This document shows positions 14,828 to 21,518 of a stretch of DNA of 22,466 nucleotides, piece after piece. The DNA lies in the NCBI GenBank assembly GCA_002408465.1, contig DHSM01000026.1:1-22466 (forward strand), given 5' to 3'. The translations under genes and the position numbers were made by a program. This DNA comes from Firmicutes bacterium UBA5286. Its GTDB lineage: Bacteria > Bacillota > Proteinivoracia > UBA4975. The notes beneath the pieces were generated by a model, which saw only the letters and a program-made list of their open reading frames with translations, was not told where the DNA came from and did no database searches. The stretch's first letter is position 1; each line of letters begins with the position of its first letter.

Positions 14828-15591
14828 TCGACACCCATGTCCACCTGGATGATCCCCGACTGCAAGGAGAACTGGTTCAGGTGCTGGATTTTGCCCGCAA
14901 GATGAAGGTAACGAGAATGATCAACATTGGCCATGATATGGAATCCAGCATTGCCTCAAGAGTCCTGGCCGAAGAGCACGCCTATATATGGGCTGCAGTG
15001 GGGATCCACCCGCATTCTGCCAGTGACTTGGACAAAGATAGCCTCAGTCAGCTGGCCAAATTAGCATCAGGGACCAAAGTGGTGGCTGTAGGTGAGATAG
15101 GCCTTGACTACCATTATGATTATTCCCCACGGCCGGTACAGCGGCAAGCCTTTGCTGCTCAACTGGACCTGGCTGCAGACCTGGGTTTGCCCGTTGTAAT
15201 TCATCAGCGGGAGGCCGTGGCAGACACCTTGTCGATTTTGGCGGCAGCCGGCCCTCTGATTCATGGGGGAGTAATGCATTGCTTTTCAGGTTCAGTGGAA
15301 ACCATGAAACAATGTCTAGACCTCAACTTGCATATTGGGTTAGGGGGAACGGTAACATTTGCCAATGCCCGCAGGGCAAAGGAAGTGGCAGCGGCAGTCC
15401 CCCTGGAAATGCTGGTTTTGGAAACTGATTGCCCTTACTTGGCCCCTCATCCTCATCGGGGCAAGACTAATCAGCCGGGTTACCTGCCTTTGATCGCAGC
15501 CGAAATTTCCCGCCTGCGGGCTATGGATGTTGAGCAGCTGATAGCTGCCTGTACAGATAATGCCAAGACTCTGTTTAAAATAAAGGAATAA
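14815..15591 (+). CDS. tatD: TatD-family metal-dependent deoxyribonuclease
   Basis: A 258-residue TIM-barrel hydrolase of the TatD (YabD) family, with reported 3'-5' exonuclease and DNase activity and links to DNA repair. All metal ligands are visible: His8 and His10 (DTHVH), Glu94 (GEIGLDYH), His130 (VVIHQRE), His155 (HCFSG) and Asp205 (ETDCPYLAP). ATG 14815 overlaps the MetRS-like gene by 13 bases and follows GGGAG, so the two are co-translated. A tatD gene after metS is conserved in Firmicutes. Confidence 0.94.
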   Translation: MSELIDTHVHLDDPRLQGELVQVLDFARKMKVTRMINIGHDMESSIASRVLAEEHAYIWAAVGIHPHSASDLDKDSLSQLAKLASGTKVVAVGEIGLDYHYDYSPRPVQRQAFAAQLDLAADLGLPVVIHQREAVADTLSILAAAGPLIHGGVMHCFSGSVETMKQCLDLNLHIGLGGTVTFANARRAKEVAAAVPLEMLVLETDCPYLAPHPHRGKTNQPGYLPLIAAEISRLRAMDVEQLIAACTDNAKTLFKIKE

Positions 15592-15635
15592 ATTACCTGA
15601 CTGTGTCAATACTACTGCATGGGGACATGCCTTAA

Positions 15636-15663
15636 TTGACAATTGTTTCTAAAGTGGTAGAAT
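15636..15663 (+). promoter_or_regulatory. Probable sigma-A promoter of the yabE-like gene
   Basis: A perfect TTGACA (15636-15641), a 16-base gap and TAGAAT (15658-15663). The -10 falls on the first possible ATG (15662) of the frame behind it, supporting the downstream start at 15701. The -35 is also the right arm of an inverted repeat (TGTCAAT 15604-15610, ATTGACA 15635-15641). Confidence 0.65.
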
Positions 15664-15700
15664 GAACCAAGTCCAATGGTTGGCACAGGGAGGTAAAAAT

Positions 15701-16819
15701 ATGCAGCAGTTTTTCACCTCCAGTCCGAAGTTATTCAAGTTGACGGCCTTTGTTATCCTGATTTTAATGTTGACAGGAACAGCTATTTTGTACTTTACCA
15801 ATTATAAATGGGCTACAGTGTATGTTGATGAAAAAACTTACCGGTGTGTCACTTTAGCAAAAGGCGTTGAGGAAGTCCTTGAAAAAATCGGCTTGGAGTT
15901 GAGGGCTGAAGACTATGTTTATCCACCCCGGAATCATAAGCTTAAGCGGTGGACATCTATTGCAGTTGTAAAAGCACAGCCCTTCACAGTCATGCACGAC
16001 GGAGTCAGCACAGAAATTTGGTCTGTAGGCTCCAAAGTGGCAGATGTTCTTTTAGATGCCGGACTCCAGTGGCGGGAGCAAGATCAAATCATTCCCCCTT
16101 TGGAGAACATGGCGGCCGGCAACAGGGAAATTGCCCTCATCAGAGTTAGCTCAGAGCTCTCCCACGAATTGGTTACTTTGCCTTACTCAGTTTTCAAAGT
16201 CGCCAATGACTCCCTTTACCGGGGCCAAGAGCGCCTGGTGCAGTCAGGCCGGAATGGTCAGCAGTTGCATATCATCCAGGTTATTTATCATGACAACCAG
16301 GCAGTTGAGCGCAATGTCCTCAGCAGTGAGCTCCTGGTTGCCGCCCGGGACAAGATCTTGGAATATGGCACTATAGCCTCAATCAACCGGGGCGGGCTAA
16401 AAATTGGCATCAGCCGCGTCCTTGATGTGCAGAGCACGGCCTACTGTTCCGGGGTTGAAGGCACAGGCTGTCCGGTGGATGAACGGGGGTACTCTAGGTG
16501 CACCGGCAAAGCTTCAGGCTATACTGCTACCGGCCGCAAGGCCATACAAGGAACGGGCACGCGGGTAGACCCTTATATCATTGCCGTTGACCGCAAAGTA
16601 ATTCCCTTGGGAACTCTCTGTTACCTAAGCTTTAAAGGCGGCGGCGTCACCACCAGGCATGGTCGCATTATCAAAGACGGCTTTGCCCTTGCTGCCGATA
16701 CCGGCAGCGCGATCAAGGGCAACCGCGTGGATATTTTATTTGACAACCATTGGGTTGCTTGGTACTATGGGAGAAGAGCGGTAAGGGTCTTTGTCGTTGA
16801 AAGCGTCAATGCCGAATAA
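15701..16819 (+). CDS. YabE-like protein: DUF348, G5 and 3D domains
   Basis: A 372-residue envelope protein. One N-terminal membrane anchor or uncleaved signal (about 11-33) is followed by two DUF348 ubiquitin-like repeats (about 38-78 and 93-135), a G5 domain (about 146-222) and a C-terminal 3D domain (about 285-366). The 3D landmarks are IIAVDRKVIPLGT and LAADTGSAIKGNRVDI, with the three conserved Asp; this double-psi barrel is shared with MltA-type and resuscitation-promoting factors. YabE/Rpf-like proteins are thought to cleave or remodel peptidoglycan. Between the usual STAY and SGYTATG motifs lies an unusual stretch with three Cys (249, 257, 267), and Cys307 lies in the barrel. I chose ATG 15701 because GGGAGG stands seven bases before it and the promoter overlaps the earlier ATG. 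Confidence 0.9.
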   Translation: MQQFFTSSPKLFKLTAFVILILMLTGTAILYFTNYKWATVYVDEKTYRCVTLAKGVEEVLEKIGLELRAEDYVYPPRNHKLKRWTSIAVVKAQPFTVMHDGVSTEIWSVGSKVADVLLDAGLQWREQDQIIPPLENMAAGNREIALIRVSSELSHELVTLPYSVFKVANDSLYRGQERLVQSGRNGQQLHIIQVIYHDNQAVERNVLSSELLVAARDKILEYGTIASINRGGLKIGISRVLDVQSTAYCSGVEGTGCPVDERGYSRCTGKASGYTATGRKAIQGTGTRVDPYIIAVDRKVIPLGTLCYLSFKGGGVTTRHGRIIKDGFALAADTGSAIKGNRVDILFDNHWVAWYYGRRAVRVFVVESVNAE

Positions 16820-16825
16820 TCTATT

Positions 16826-16850
16826 GGGACAGGGAAACCTGTCCCTTTTT
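16826..16850 (+). terminator. Terminator after the yabE-like gene
   Basis: GGGACAGG (16826-16833), loop GAAA, CCTGTCCC (16838-16845), then T5. A compact GC-rich hairpin with a stable tetraloop. rnmV starts 16 bases later, so it may depend on readthrough. Confidence 0.85.
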
Positions 16851-16866
16851 AAGGTAGTGAAGCAGA

Positions 16867-17406
16867 ATGATAAAAGAACTAATAGTGGTTGAAGGAAAAA
16901 ACGATGCTGAAGTTGTACGCCGGGCCTTTCCCCAGGCGGACATTATGATTACCCATGGCTGGGGAGTGAGCCAAAGCCAAATCTTGGCTCTGCAGACCGC
17001 CAACAGGCGCAGGGGAGTGATTATTTTCACCGATCCCGACCATGCAGGGGAGAGAATCCGCCGGCGCCTTTCTGGCTTGCTGCCGGGTTGCCGCCATGCT
17101 TTTGTGCCCCGGGAGCGGGCTGTCAATAAGGGAAAAGTAGGGGTAGAGGCCGCCAGCATTGAGGATATAAAGGTAGCCTTAGCCCGGGTGCGCACCGAAG
17201 GACCGGCAGGAAGAACCTTTGACCAGCAAGATTTAATCCAAGGTGGCCTCACTGGCATACCCCAGGCTGCTGCCCGGCGCAAAAGGCTGGGGGATCTATT
17301 GGCCATAGGTTACGGAAACAGCAAAAACTTTTTATGGCGGCTGAATGCCCTGGGGATTACCCGGACAGAATTTGAACAGGCCTTGGAACAATTGGAGGCG
17401 GAGTAA
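16867..17406 (+). CDS. rnmV: Ribonuclease M5 (5S rRNA maturase)
   Basis: Cuts precursor 5S rRNA on both strands of its terminal helix to give mature ends, in low-GC Gram-positives. 179 residues. The N-terminal Toprim domain shows VVEGKNDAEVV with the catalytic Glu9, and FTDPDHAGERIRR with Asp56 and Asp58. The C-terminal half (GIPQAAARRKRLGDLLAIGYGNSKNFLWRLNALGI) is the family's RNA-binding part. The ribosome site before ATG 16867 is weak (AAGGTAGTGA). It is followed closely by rsmA, the widely conserved rnmV-rsmA pair. Its substrate's 3' end is visible at the left edge of the window. Confidence 0.95.
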   Translation: MIKELIVVEGKNDAEVVRRAFPQADIMITHGWGVSQSQILALQTANRRRGVIIFTDPDHAGERIRRRLSGLLPGCRHAFVPRERAVNKGKVGVEAASIEDIKVALARVRTEGPAGRTFDQQDLIQGGLTGIPQAAARRKRLGDLLAIGYGNSKNFLWRLNALGITRTEFEQALEQLEAE

Positions 17407-17407
17407 A

Positions 17408-17440
17408 ATGGATGTGATCAGACTTGAGCGAAATCACTGA
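17408..17440 (+). CDS. Possible 10-codon leader ORF overlapping the rsmA start
   Basis: ATG at 17408, one base after the rnmV stop, opens a frame of ten codons (MDVIRLERNH) and ends at TGA 17438-17440, inside rsmA in another frame. It has a better-spaced ribosome site (GGCGGAG, about six bases before) than the rsmA TTG at 17424. It could deliver ribosomes to the weak rsmA start by coupling or reinitiation. It may equally be chance. Confidence 0.3.
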   Translation: MDVIRLERNH

Positions 17441-18248
17441 CCTTCTGCAGCAATATGGGTTCAAGGCCCGGAAAAGCTGGGGTCAGAATTTCCTGGCCAA
17501 TAAAGAAGCCGTTGCTAAGCTAATCGCTGCCGCCCAACTGACGGGAGCGGAAACTGTGCTGGAAATTGGCCCTGGGCTTGGCGTTATGACTGGACCCCTT
17601 TTGGACTCTTCATCCAAGGTGGTCGCTGTCGAAATCGACCCCCTGCTCTGCCAGTTCCTTGCCCGCCGCTTTTCTCAGCGGGAGAACTTTCAGCTGGTTC
17701 AGGGTGATGCCCTGGCCCAAGATTTTTCCCAGCTCGTTCCCGGCCCGTACATTGTTGTGGCAAATTTGCCTTACTACATAACCAGTCCTTTTTTGGCGAA
17801 ACTCATTGAACAGCCCCACCCGCCAGAAAGGGCAGTAATCCTTGTCCAGTGGGAAGTGGCCCGGCGGCTGACTGCTCTGCCGGGGACCTCGGATTATGGA
17901 GCCCTGTCCATATTGATTCAGTATCACTGTCAGGCAGAAATGCTCTTTAAAATCGGTCCTGGCAATTTTTATCCGCCGCCAAAGGTGGATTCGGCGGCGG
18001 TCAGGCTGCAATGGCGCCCTTCTCCTTTTCAGCCCCGCAATGAGAAGTTCATGTTCCGCTTAGTGAAGATTGCCTTCAGCCAGCGCCGCAAAATGTTGAA
18101 GGGGCTGCTGGCCACGGCCTTGAGCCTTAGCAAAGACGAGGCTGGCAAGGCCCTTGCCCAAATTGGCCTACGGGAAGAAATCAGGGGGGAAAAACTTTCT
18201 ATAAAGGATTTCGCTGCTTTGGCTGACATTTTAGAGGGACAAGGCTAA
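17424..18248 (+). CDS. rsmA: 16S rRNA A1518/A1519 dimethyltransferase (KsgA)
   Basis: Dimethylates two adjacent adenines in helix 45 of 16S rRNA late in small-subunit assembly. 274 residues. The N-terminal KSWGQNFL matches the family KxxGQNFL. Motif I is LEIGPGLGVMT, the acidic VAVEID follows, QGDAL is motif III, and the catalytic motif NLPYYITSPFLAKL is intact. The later NFYPPPKVDSAAVRL and FSQRRKMLKGLL are also standard. Where most members read QKEVA this protein has QWEVA. Only TTG 17424 can serve as the start (an in-frame TGA lies just upstream at 17415-17417), and it lacks a good ribosome site; see the overlapping leader ORF. Second gene of the rnmV-rsmA pair. Confidence 0.95.
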   Translation: MSEITDLLQQYGFKARKSWGQNFLANKEAVAKLIAAAQLTGAETVLEIGPGLGVMTGPLLDSSSKVVAVEIDPLLCQFLARRFSQRENFQLVQGDALAQDFSQLVPGPYIVVANLPYYITSPFLAKLIEQPHPPERAVILVQWEVARRLTALPGTSDYGALSILIQYHCQAEMLFKIGPGNFYPPPKVDSAAVRLQWRPSPFQPRNEKFMFRLVKIAFSQRRKMLKGLLATALSLSKDEAGKALAQIGLREEIRGEKLSIKDFAALADILEGQG

Positions 18249-18270
18249 CAAAGGTTGACTATGCCTAGCT

Positions 18271-18296
18271 ACTCCTGGCAGACAGGTTCATATACT
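18271..18296 (+). promoter_or_regulatory. Candidate sigma-K-type promoter of yabG
   Basis: AC (18271-18272), a 16-base gap, then CATATACT (18289-18296) fits the loose sigma-K pattern (AC, about 17 bases, CATANNNT). yabG is sigma-K-dependent in B. subtilis. The motif is short, so confidence is low. The start codon follows 19 bases after the -10. Confidence 0.4.
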
Positions 18297-18315
18297 GTCA
18301 CTAGGAGGAATGTGA

Positions 18316-19146
18316 ATGGAGATTGTCAAAGGCGATATCGTCTTGCGCTTGTCCCATGGCAAAGATATCTACTTTAAAGTAGAATCAATCGATAAGAGGA
18401 CACAAATGGCGATGCTCCGGGGAGTGGATATTCGCCTGTGTGCCGATGCGCCCCTTTCAGACCTGGTTAAACCGGGTATAGGCGAAATTGCCAACTATAG
18501 GGCAAAATCCTTCAAACTGCGAATAGAAATCGTATCCCGGGCAAGCCGTCAGGCTAGATTTATTGGCAAAGAAAAAAAACGTCCTGATTATGTTGAGATT
18601 CCAGGCAAAGTCCTGCATCTCGACGGCGATGCTGATTACATGGAAATATGCCGGAAGGCCTATAATGAGCTGCAAATTGCAAATACAAGCTTATTCCTGC
18701 CTGAGATTCATCAGCCAGGCCAAGTGGAAACTTTTCTTCGGAAATATAATCCCGACATCTTAGTCCTTACCGGCCACGATGGCATGATTAAAAGTGATTC
18801 AGGGGAGGACGGACTGGATAAATACCATAACGTGCGCTATTTTATCGAAGCAGTGCAAATTGCCCGCAGCTACCAGCCCAGCAAAGATGATCTGGTGATT
18901 TTTGCAGGCGCCTGCCAGTCCTGGTACCAAGGGTTGCTGGCGGCAGGAGCGAATTATGCAAGCTCGCCGGACCGAGTCTTGATCCACTGTCTGGATCCGG
19001 TTATGGTGGTGCAGAAAGTGGCCTATACCCCCGTAACCCGGACGGCAAATATTCAGGAAACCCTAGAGCAAAGTGTCACAGGCCCCGCCGGTATTGGCGG
19101 CATTGAAACCCGCGGCCAGTTTCGCCTGGGGCTGCCCAAAGTTTAG
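18316..19146 (+). CDS. yabG: YabG, sporulation-specific protease
   Basis: Coat-associated protease that processes spore coat proteins late in sporulation (and, in C. difficile, cortex-lytic and pseudoprotease precursors). 276 residues, close to B. subtilis YabG (290). The region VLTGHDG (His154) and FAGACQSWYQG (Cys200) carry the His and Cys proposed to be catalytic. An N-terminal SH3-like part (GDIVLRLSHGKDIYFKVESI) is typical of the family. ATG 18316 follows AGGAGGA at good spacing. It lies between rsmA and veg exactly as in B. subtilis, with a terminator behind it. Confidence 0.95.
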   Translation: MEIVKGDIVLRLSHGKDIYFKVESIDKRTQMAMLRGVDIRLCADAPLSDLVKPGIGEIANYRAKSFKLRIEIVSRASRQARFIGKEKKRPDYVEIPGKVLHLDGDADYMEICRKAYNELQIANTSLFLPEIHQPGQVETFLRKYNPDILVLTGHDGMIKSDSGEDGLDKYHNVRYFIEAVQIARSYQPSKDDLVIFAGACQSWYQGLLAAGANYASSPDRVLIHCLDPVMVVQKVAYTPVTRTANIQETLEQSVTGPAGIGGIETRGQFRLGLPKV

Positions 19147-19156
19147 CAAGAAACAG

Positions 19157-19184
19157 GCTCAGAATAAAAATCTGAGCTTTTTTT
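19157..19184 (+). terminator. Terminator after yabG
   Basis: GCTCAGA (19157-19163), a 7-base A-rich loop, TCTGAGC (19171-19177), then T7. It lies ten bases after the yabG stop. Confidence 0.85.
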
Positions 19185-19308
19185 CTTCAGGGAAATATTC
19201 TCGCCTTACCGAAAAGCAGAGGCTTTAATGCAAAGGGAATTGTTCCGCCCTGCTTTAATTTTTCCAGGCCGGCGGTGGGAAAGACAGCAAAATTACTTGT
19301 CCCATAAT

Positions 19309-19350
19309 GATATTTTCTCAGACGTGTTACTCTGTGAAAATATCACAGAG
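19309..19350. promoter_or_regulatory. Two overlapping inverted repeats upstream of the veg promoters
   Basis: GATATTTTC (19309-19317) is inverse to GAAAATATC (19336-19344). CTCTGTG (19330-19336) is inverse to CACAGAG (19344-19350). The two pairings share bases and exclude each other. They lie 24 bases before the first -35, outside the expected veg transcript, so an operator is more likely than an attenuator. In the 318-base gene-free gap 19147-19464 I also see the yabG terminator and two promoters; nothing clear in 19185-19308. Confidence 0.5.
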
Positions 19351-19373
19351 GTTGAAAAATACTAAAATTACCC

Positions 19374-19402
19374 TTGACAGCTTCTGGCTACACTGCTATA
19401 AT
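19374..19402 (+). promoter_or_regulatory. Consensus sigma-A promoter P1 of veg
   Basis: TTGACA (19374-19379), 17 bases, TATAAT (19397-19402): perfect in both boxes and spacing. The veg promoter of B. subtilis is likewise one of the strongest known. Confidence 0.9.
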
Positions 19403-19414
19403 CATTGTTTTGGT

Positions 19415-19443
19415 TTGACAAGTTCCCGCCAACATGTTATACT
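19415..19443 (+). promoter_or_regulatory. Near-consensus sigma-A promoter P2 of veg
   Basis: TTGACA (19415-19420), 17 bases, TATACT (19438-19443). It starts 41 bases after P1 and in the same direction. P1 transcripts would run through P2. Confidence 0.85.
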
Positions 19444-19473
19444 TCATCTATAAAATAGCGTGGGGTGATGTTA

Positions 19474-19737
19474 TTGGCAGATAGAAACACGTTGGCGACT
19501 ATCAAACAAGATCTGGATCAATTTATTGGTAAAGAGGTCACCCTTAAAGCCAATCGCGGACGCAAGAAATCTATTGAAAGGACAGGAGTCCTGGAAAAGA
19601 CCTATCCTTCTCATTTTTTAATCAGGCTAGATGAAAATTATTTCAACAGAAAAATGTCATTTTCTTATGCTGATATTTTGACAAAGACTGTTGAAATTAC
19701 TTTTGGAGACAAGCGTTACTGTTACAGTGCCTCATAA
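19474..19737 (+). CDS. veg: Veg protein
   Basis: An 87-residue member of the Veg family. B. subtilis Veg is made at very high levels and stimulates biofilm matrix genes by interfering with SinR; its biochemical role is otherwise unsettled. The hallmark segments are present: GKEVTLKANRGRKKSIERTG and LEKTYPSHFLIRLD, then SFSYADILTKTVEITF. GTG 19465, ATG 19468 and TTG 19474 are all open. I chose TTG because GGGGTGAT stands at the right distance and the protein then begins MADRNTLATIKQ like relatives. Two very strong promoters precede it, and a terminator overlaps its stop codon. It is probably transcribed alone. Confidence 0.95.
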   Translation: MADRNTLATIKQDLDQFIGKEVTLKANRGRKKSIERTGVLEKTYPSHFLIRLDENYFNRKMSFSYADILTKTVEITFGDKRYCYSAS

Positions 19738-19760
19738 CCGCCATGGGCGGTTATTTTTTT
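19734..19760 (+). terminator. Terminator of veg
   Basis: ATAACCGCC (19734-19742), loop ATG, GGCGGTTAT (19746-19754), then T6. The left arm includes the veg stop codon. Confidence 0.9.
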
Positions 19761-19762
19761 GG

Positions 19763-19790
19763 GCATTTATCTGCCATTTCCGCATATATT
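19763..19790 (+). promoter_or_regulatory. Candidate mother-cell (sigma-E-like) promoter of the sipL-like gene
   Basis: GCATTTA (19763-19769), 13 bases, CATATATT (19783-19790) resembles sigma-E boxes (ATA-containing -35; CATACA-T -10). sipL is sigma-E-dependent in C. difficile. No sigma-A promoter is seen between the veg terminator and the start at 19828. Weak evidence. Confidence 0.3.
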
Positions 19791-19827
19791 ATTATAGTCC
19801 TAACACAAGTGCGGGAGGGGTTAAGGA

Positions 19828-21333
19828 ATGTCAAGCAAGGACCAGGTCAAGGTTAGCCGCCGGCGAGTATACCTGGAAACCGTTGTCTTTAGCGCTGAAC
19901 AGGAGGTTACTGTGCCGGCCAGTATTAAGGTTCCGGACAGCGCGCAATACCTGCTTCAGCCAGTATTAATGCTGCCAAAAGACAAACTCTCAATATTTCA
20001 AGGACCAGGCAAGATCAGGGTTCAGGGCCAGTTGGAAGGAATTTTGTCTTGTGTGGATAGTGATGAGCAGGTTCACACCTTGGCTGTGCCAGCCCAGGAA
20101 TTTATGGCTGCTTTTACTGTCCCGGTTCTCAGCCCTGGCGTCAGGCTTGAGGCAGATGTCCGAATCGATGGCATTGAAGTTGACCAAGGTGAAGGCAATG
20201 TTGCCAATATTACGGCCTATATATTCATAAATTTGTGGGCCTTGCAGAGTCAGGAAATTGAAATGGTGTCTGCTGTAAGCGGCGGCGACTTGCTGGCGGG
20301 GACCGGCATTGTCAGGATGCAACAGATTATAAAAGAAATTGGCGCTGAGAAGACAATGACCTTACGTCTGCCGCTAGAGCGGGAAATGGTGCCGTCTGGT
20401 ACCGAACTTTGCTTTGGCAATCTCGGCTGGCAGGTGGAAGAGGGAAGGCTGAGGGCTTCTGGCTTGGTTCTGGCAAAGGTTTACTGCCTGACCGGAGATG
20501 GAGGAGTTAAACTTGTTAGCGGCAGCCAAGATTTTGATTTGGAGCTGGACTTTGAGGCTTCGGAAATCAATGAGAGCTCCTTGGCCTGTTCTTTTATCAA
20601 GGCAGATCTGAATGTAGTATCTGACGGAGGGGCGCTGGAACTAGAGCTGGGCCTCAAGGCAACTGCCACAGGGTACAGAGAACAGATGACAGAATACGTT
20701 TCCAGCTTGACTGGCGCTGACAGTCAACAACGGACAATTCAGCTCAGGAATCGCATAGGTGAAGGTGAATTTAAGGTAACTTTGGATGGCAACTGTCCTT
20801 TTGCCAGTTTGCCGCAATCAATTGATACGGTCTTGCCCAAGGTGCGAGTCATCGAGTCCCAGGCATTGGAAGGCAAAATCCTGGTGCGAGGCCTGCTGAC
20901 CCTAAATGTCTATTATACCGATGAGAGCGGCCTGCGGCGGGTACTGGTGCAGGAAGAGGAGTTCAGCCAGTTCTTCGACTTGGAAGGCAGCGCCAGGGGT
21001 TATTCTGTTGAGTCTTGGGCCTGGCCGGAAGACGCAGAGTGTGCCGAGGGTCGCTATACTGTGCCGGTGCTTATGCGTGTTGAAGTCATCGAAGAGGTGG
21101 AATTCAGGGCAGTAACCGATGTGCATGTGGTCGATCCCACTCAGGTTCCTGTCAATGCCAGCGTCATCCTCTATATGGTCAAAAAAGGTGACAGTTTATT
21201 CTCTGTAGCCCGGAACTTTAACACCACTCAGGAATTGCTGTGGGACTATAATGGCCTTTCGGAGCAGGATTGCCTGCAGCCGGGGCAGAAGCTATTAATT
21301 CCCGTTTACCAGACTAGATTCAAGGTCCAGTAA
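19828..21333 (+). CDS. SipL-like spore coat morphogenetic protein (SPOCS/DUF3794 plus LysM)
   Basis: A 501-residue protein, mostly beta-strand, built of SPOCS (DUF3794) repeats with a C-terminal LysM domain. SPOCS units are seen at about 30-160 (VPASIKVPDSAQYLLQPV, then IRVQGQLEGILSCV and AFTVPV), about 170-300 (more degenerate) and about 310-435 (KILVRGLLTLNVYY, then SQFFDLEG). The LysM is at about 452-495 (YMVKKGDSLFSVARNFNTT, then LQPGQKLLIPV). Length and order agree with C. difficile SipL, which binds SpoIVA through its LysM and attaches the coat to the forespore. ATG 19828 follows GGGAGGGG at good spacing. Transcribed alone between two terminators. Many Clostridia have several SPOCS-LysM paralogues, so identity as sipL itself is inferred. 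Confidence 0.88.
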   Translation: MSSKDQVKVSRRRVYLETVVFSAEQEVTVPASIKVPDSAQYLLQPVLMLPKDKLSIFQGPGKIRVQGQLEGILSCVDSDEQVHTLAVPAQEFMAAFTVPVLSPGVRLEADVRIDGIEVDQGEGNVANITAYIFINLWALQSQEIEMVSAVSGGDLLAGTGIVRMQQIIKEIGAEKTMTLRLPLEREMVPSGTELCFGNLGWQVEEGRLRASGLVLAKVYCLTGDGGVKLVSGSQDFDLELDFEASEINESSLACSFIKADLNVVSDGGALELELGLKATATGYREQMTEYVSSLTGADSQQRTIQLRNRIGEGEFKVTLDGNCPFASLPQSIDTVLPKVRVIESQALEGKILVRGLLTLNVYYTDESGLRRVLVQEEEFSQFFDLEGSARGYSVESWAWPEDAECAEGRYTVPVLMRVEVIEEVEFRAVTDVHVVDPTQVPVNASVILYMVKKGDSLFSVARNFNTTQELLWDYNGLSEQDCLQPGQKLLIPVYQTRFKVQ

Positions 21334-21361
21334 AAAGTGCAGTGCAGCTGCACTTTTTTTT
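21332..21361 (+). terminator. Terminator of the sipL-like gene
   Basis: AAAAAGTGCAG (21332-21342), 5-base loop, CTGCACTTTTT (21348-21358), with the T-run continuing to 21361. It begins within the stop codon of the gene. Confidence 0.85.
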
Positions 21362-21453
21362 GAATGAAAACATGAAATTGAAGCTAAGGCAGAAAAACGG
21401 AGGACCGGCAAGAAAAAATATGGACAGTGGCTAAATTTATGCCAGAATGGGTC

Positions 21454-21482
21454 TGGACTACAATATGTTGTGCTGATATAAT
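21454..21482 (+). promoter_or_regulatory. Promoter of nrdJ
   Basis: TGGACT (21454-21459), 17 bases, a perfect TATAAT (21477-21482). The -35 end and the spacer overlap the first NrdR box; the second box lies just after the -10. Confidence 0.75.
21458..21473. promoter_or_regulatory. NrdR box 1
   Basis: CTACAATATGTTGTGC fits the NrdR consensus (aCaCwAtATaTwGtgt) at nearly all core positions (CAATATGTTGTG). It starts exactly 32 bases before box 2, about three helical turns, the spacing usual for NrdR pairs. NrdR represses ribonucleotide reductase genes when dATP is high. Confidence 0.8.
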
Positions 21483-21489
21483 AAACCAC

Positions 21490-21505
21490 ACACTACATAT
21501 TGTGG
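21490..21505. promoter_or_regulatory. NrdR box 2
   Basis: ACACTACATATTGTGG fits the NrdR consensus with a single core change (C in place of T). It lies between the -10 of nrdJ and its ribosome site, on or just after the expected transcription start. Confidence 0.8.
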
Positions 21506-21518
21506 AAGAGGGGCTAAC

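Noticed and set aside
15662..15700. Earlier ATG for the yabE-like gene
   Set aside because: It falls within the -10 element of the predicted promoter, and ATG 15701 has a much better ribosome site.
18255..18296. Sigma-A promoter for yabG from TTGACT and TATACT
   Set aside because: The boxes are 30 bases apart, far from the 16-18 needed.
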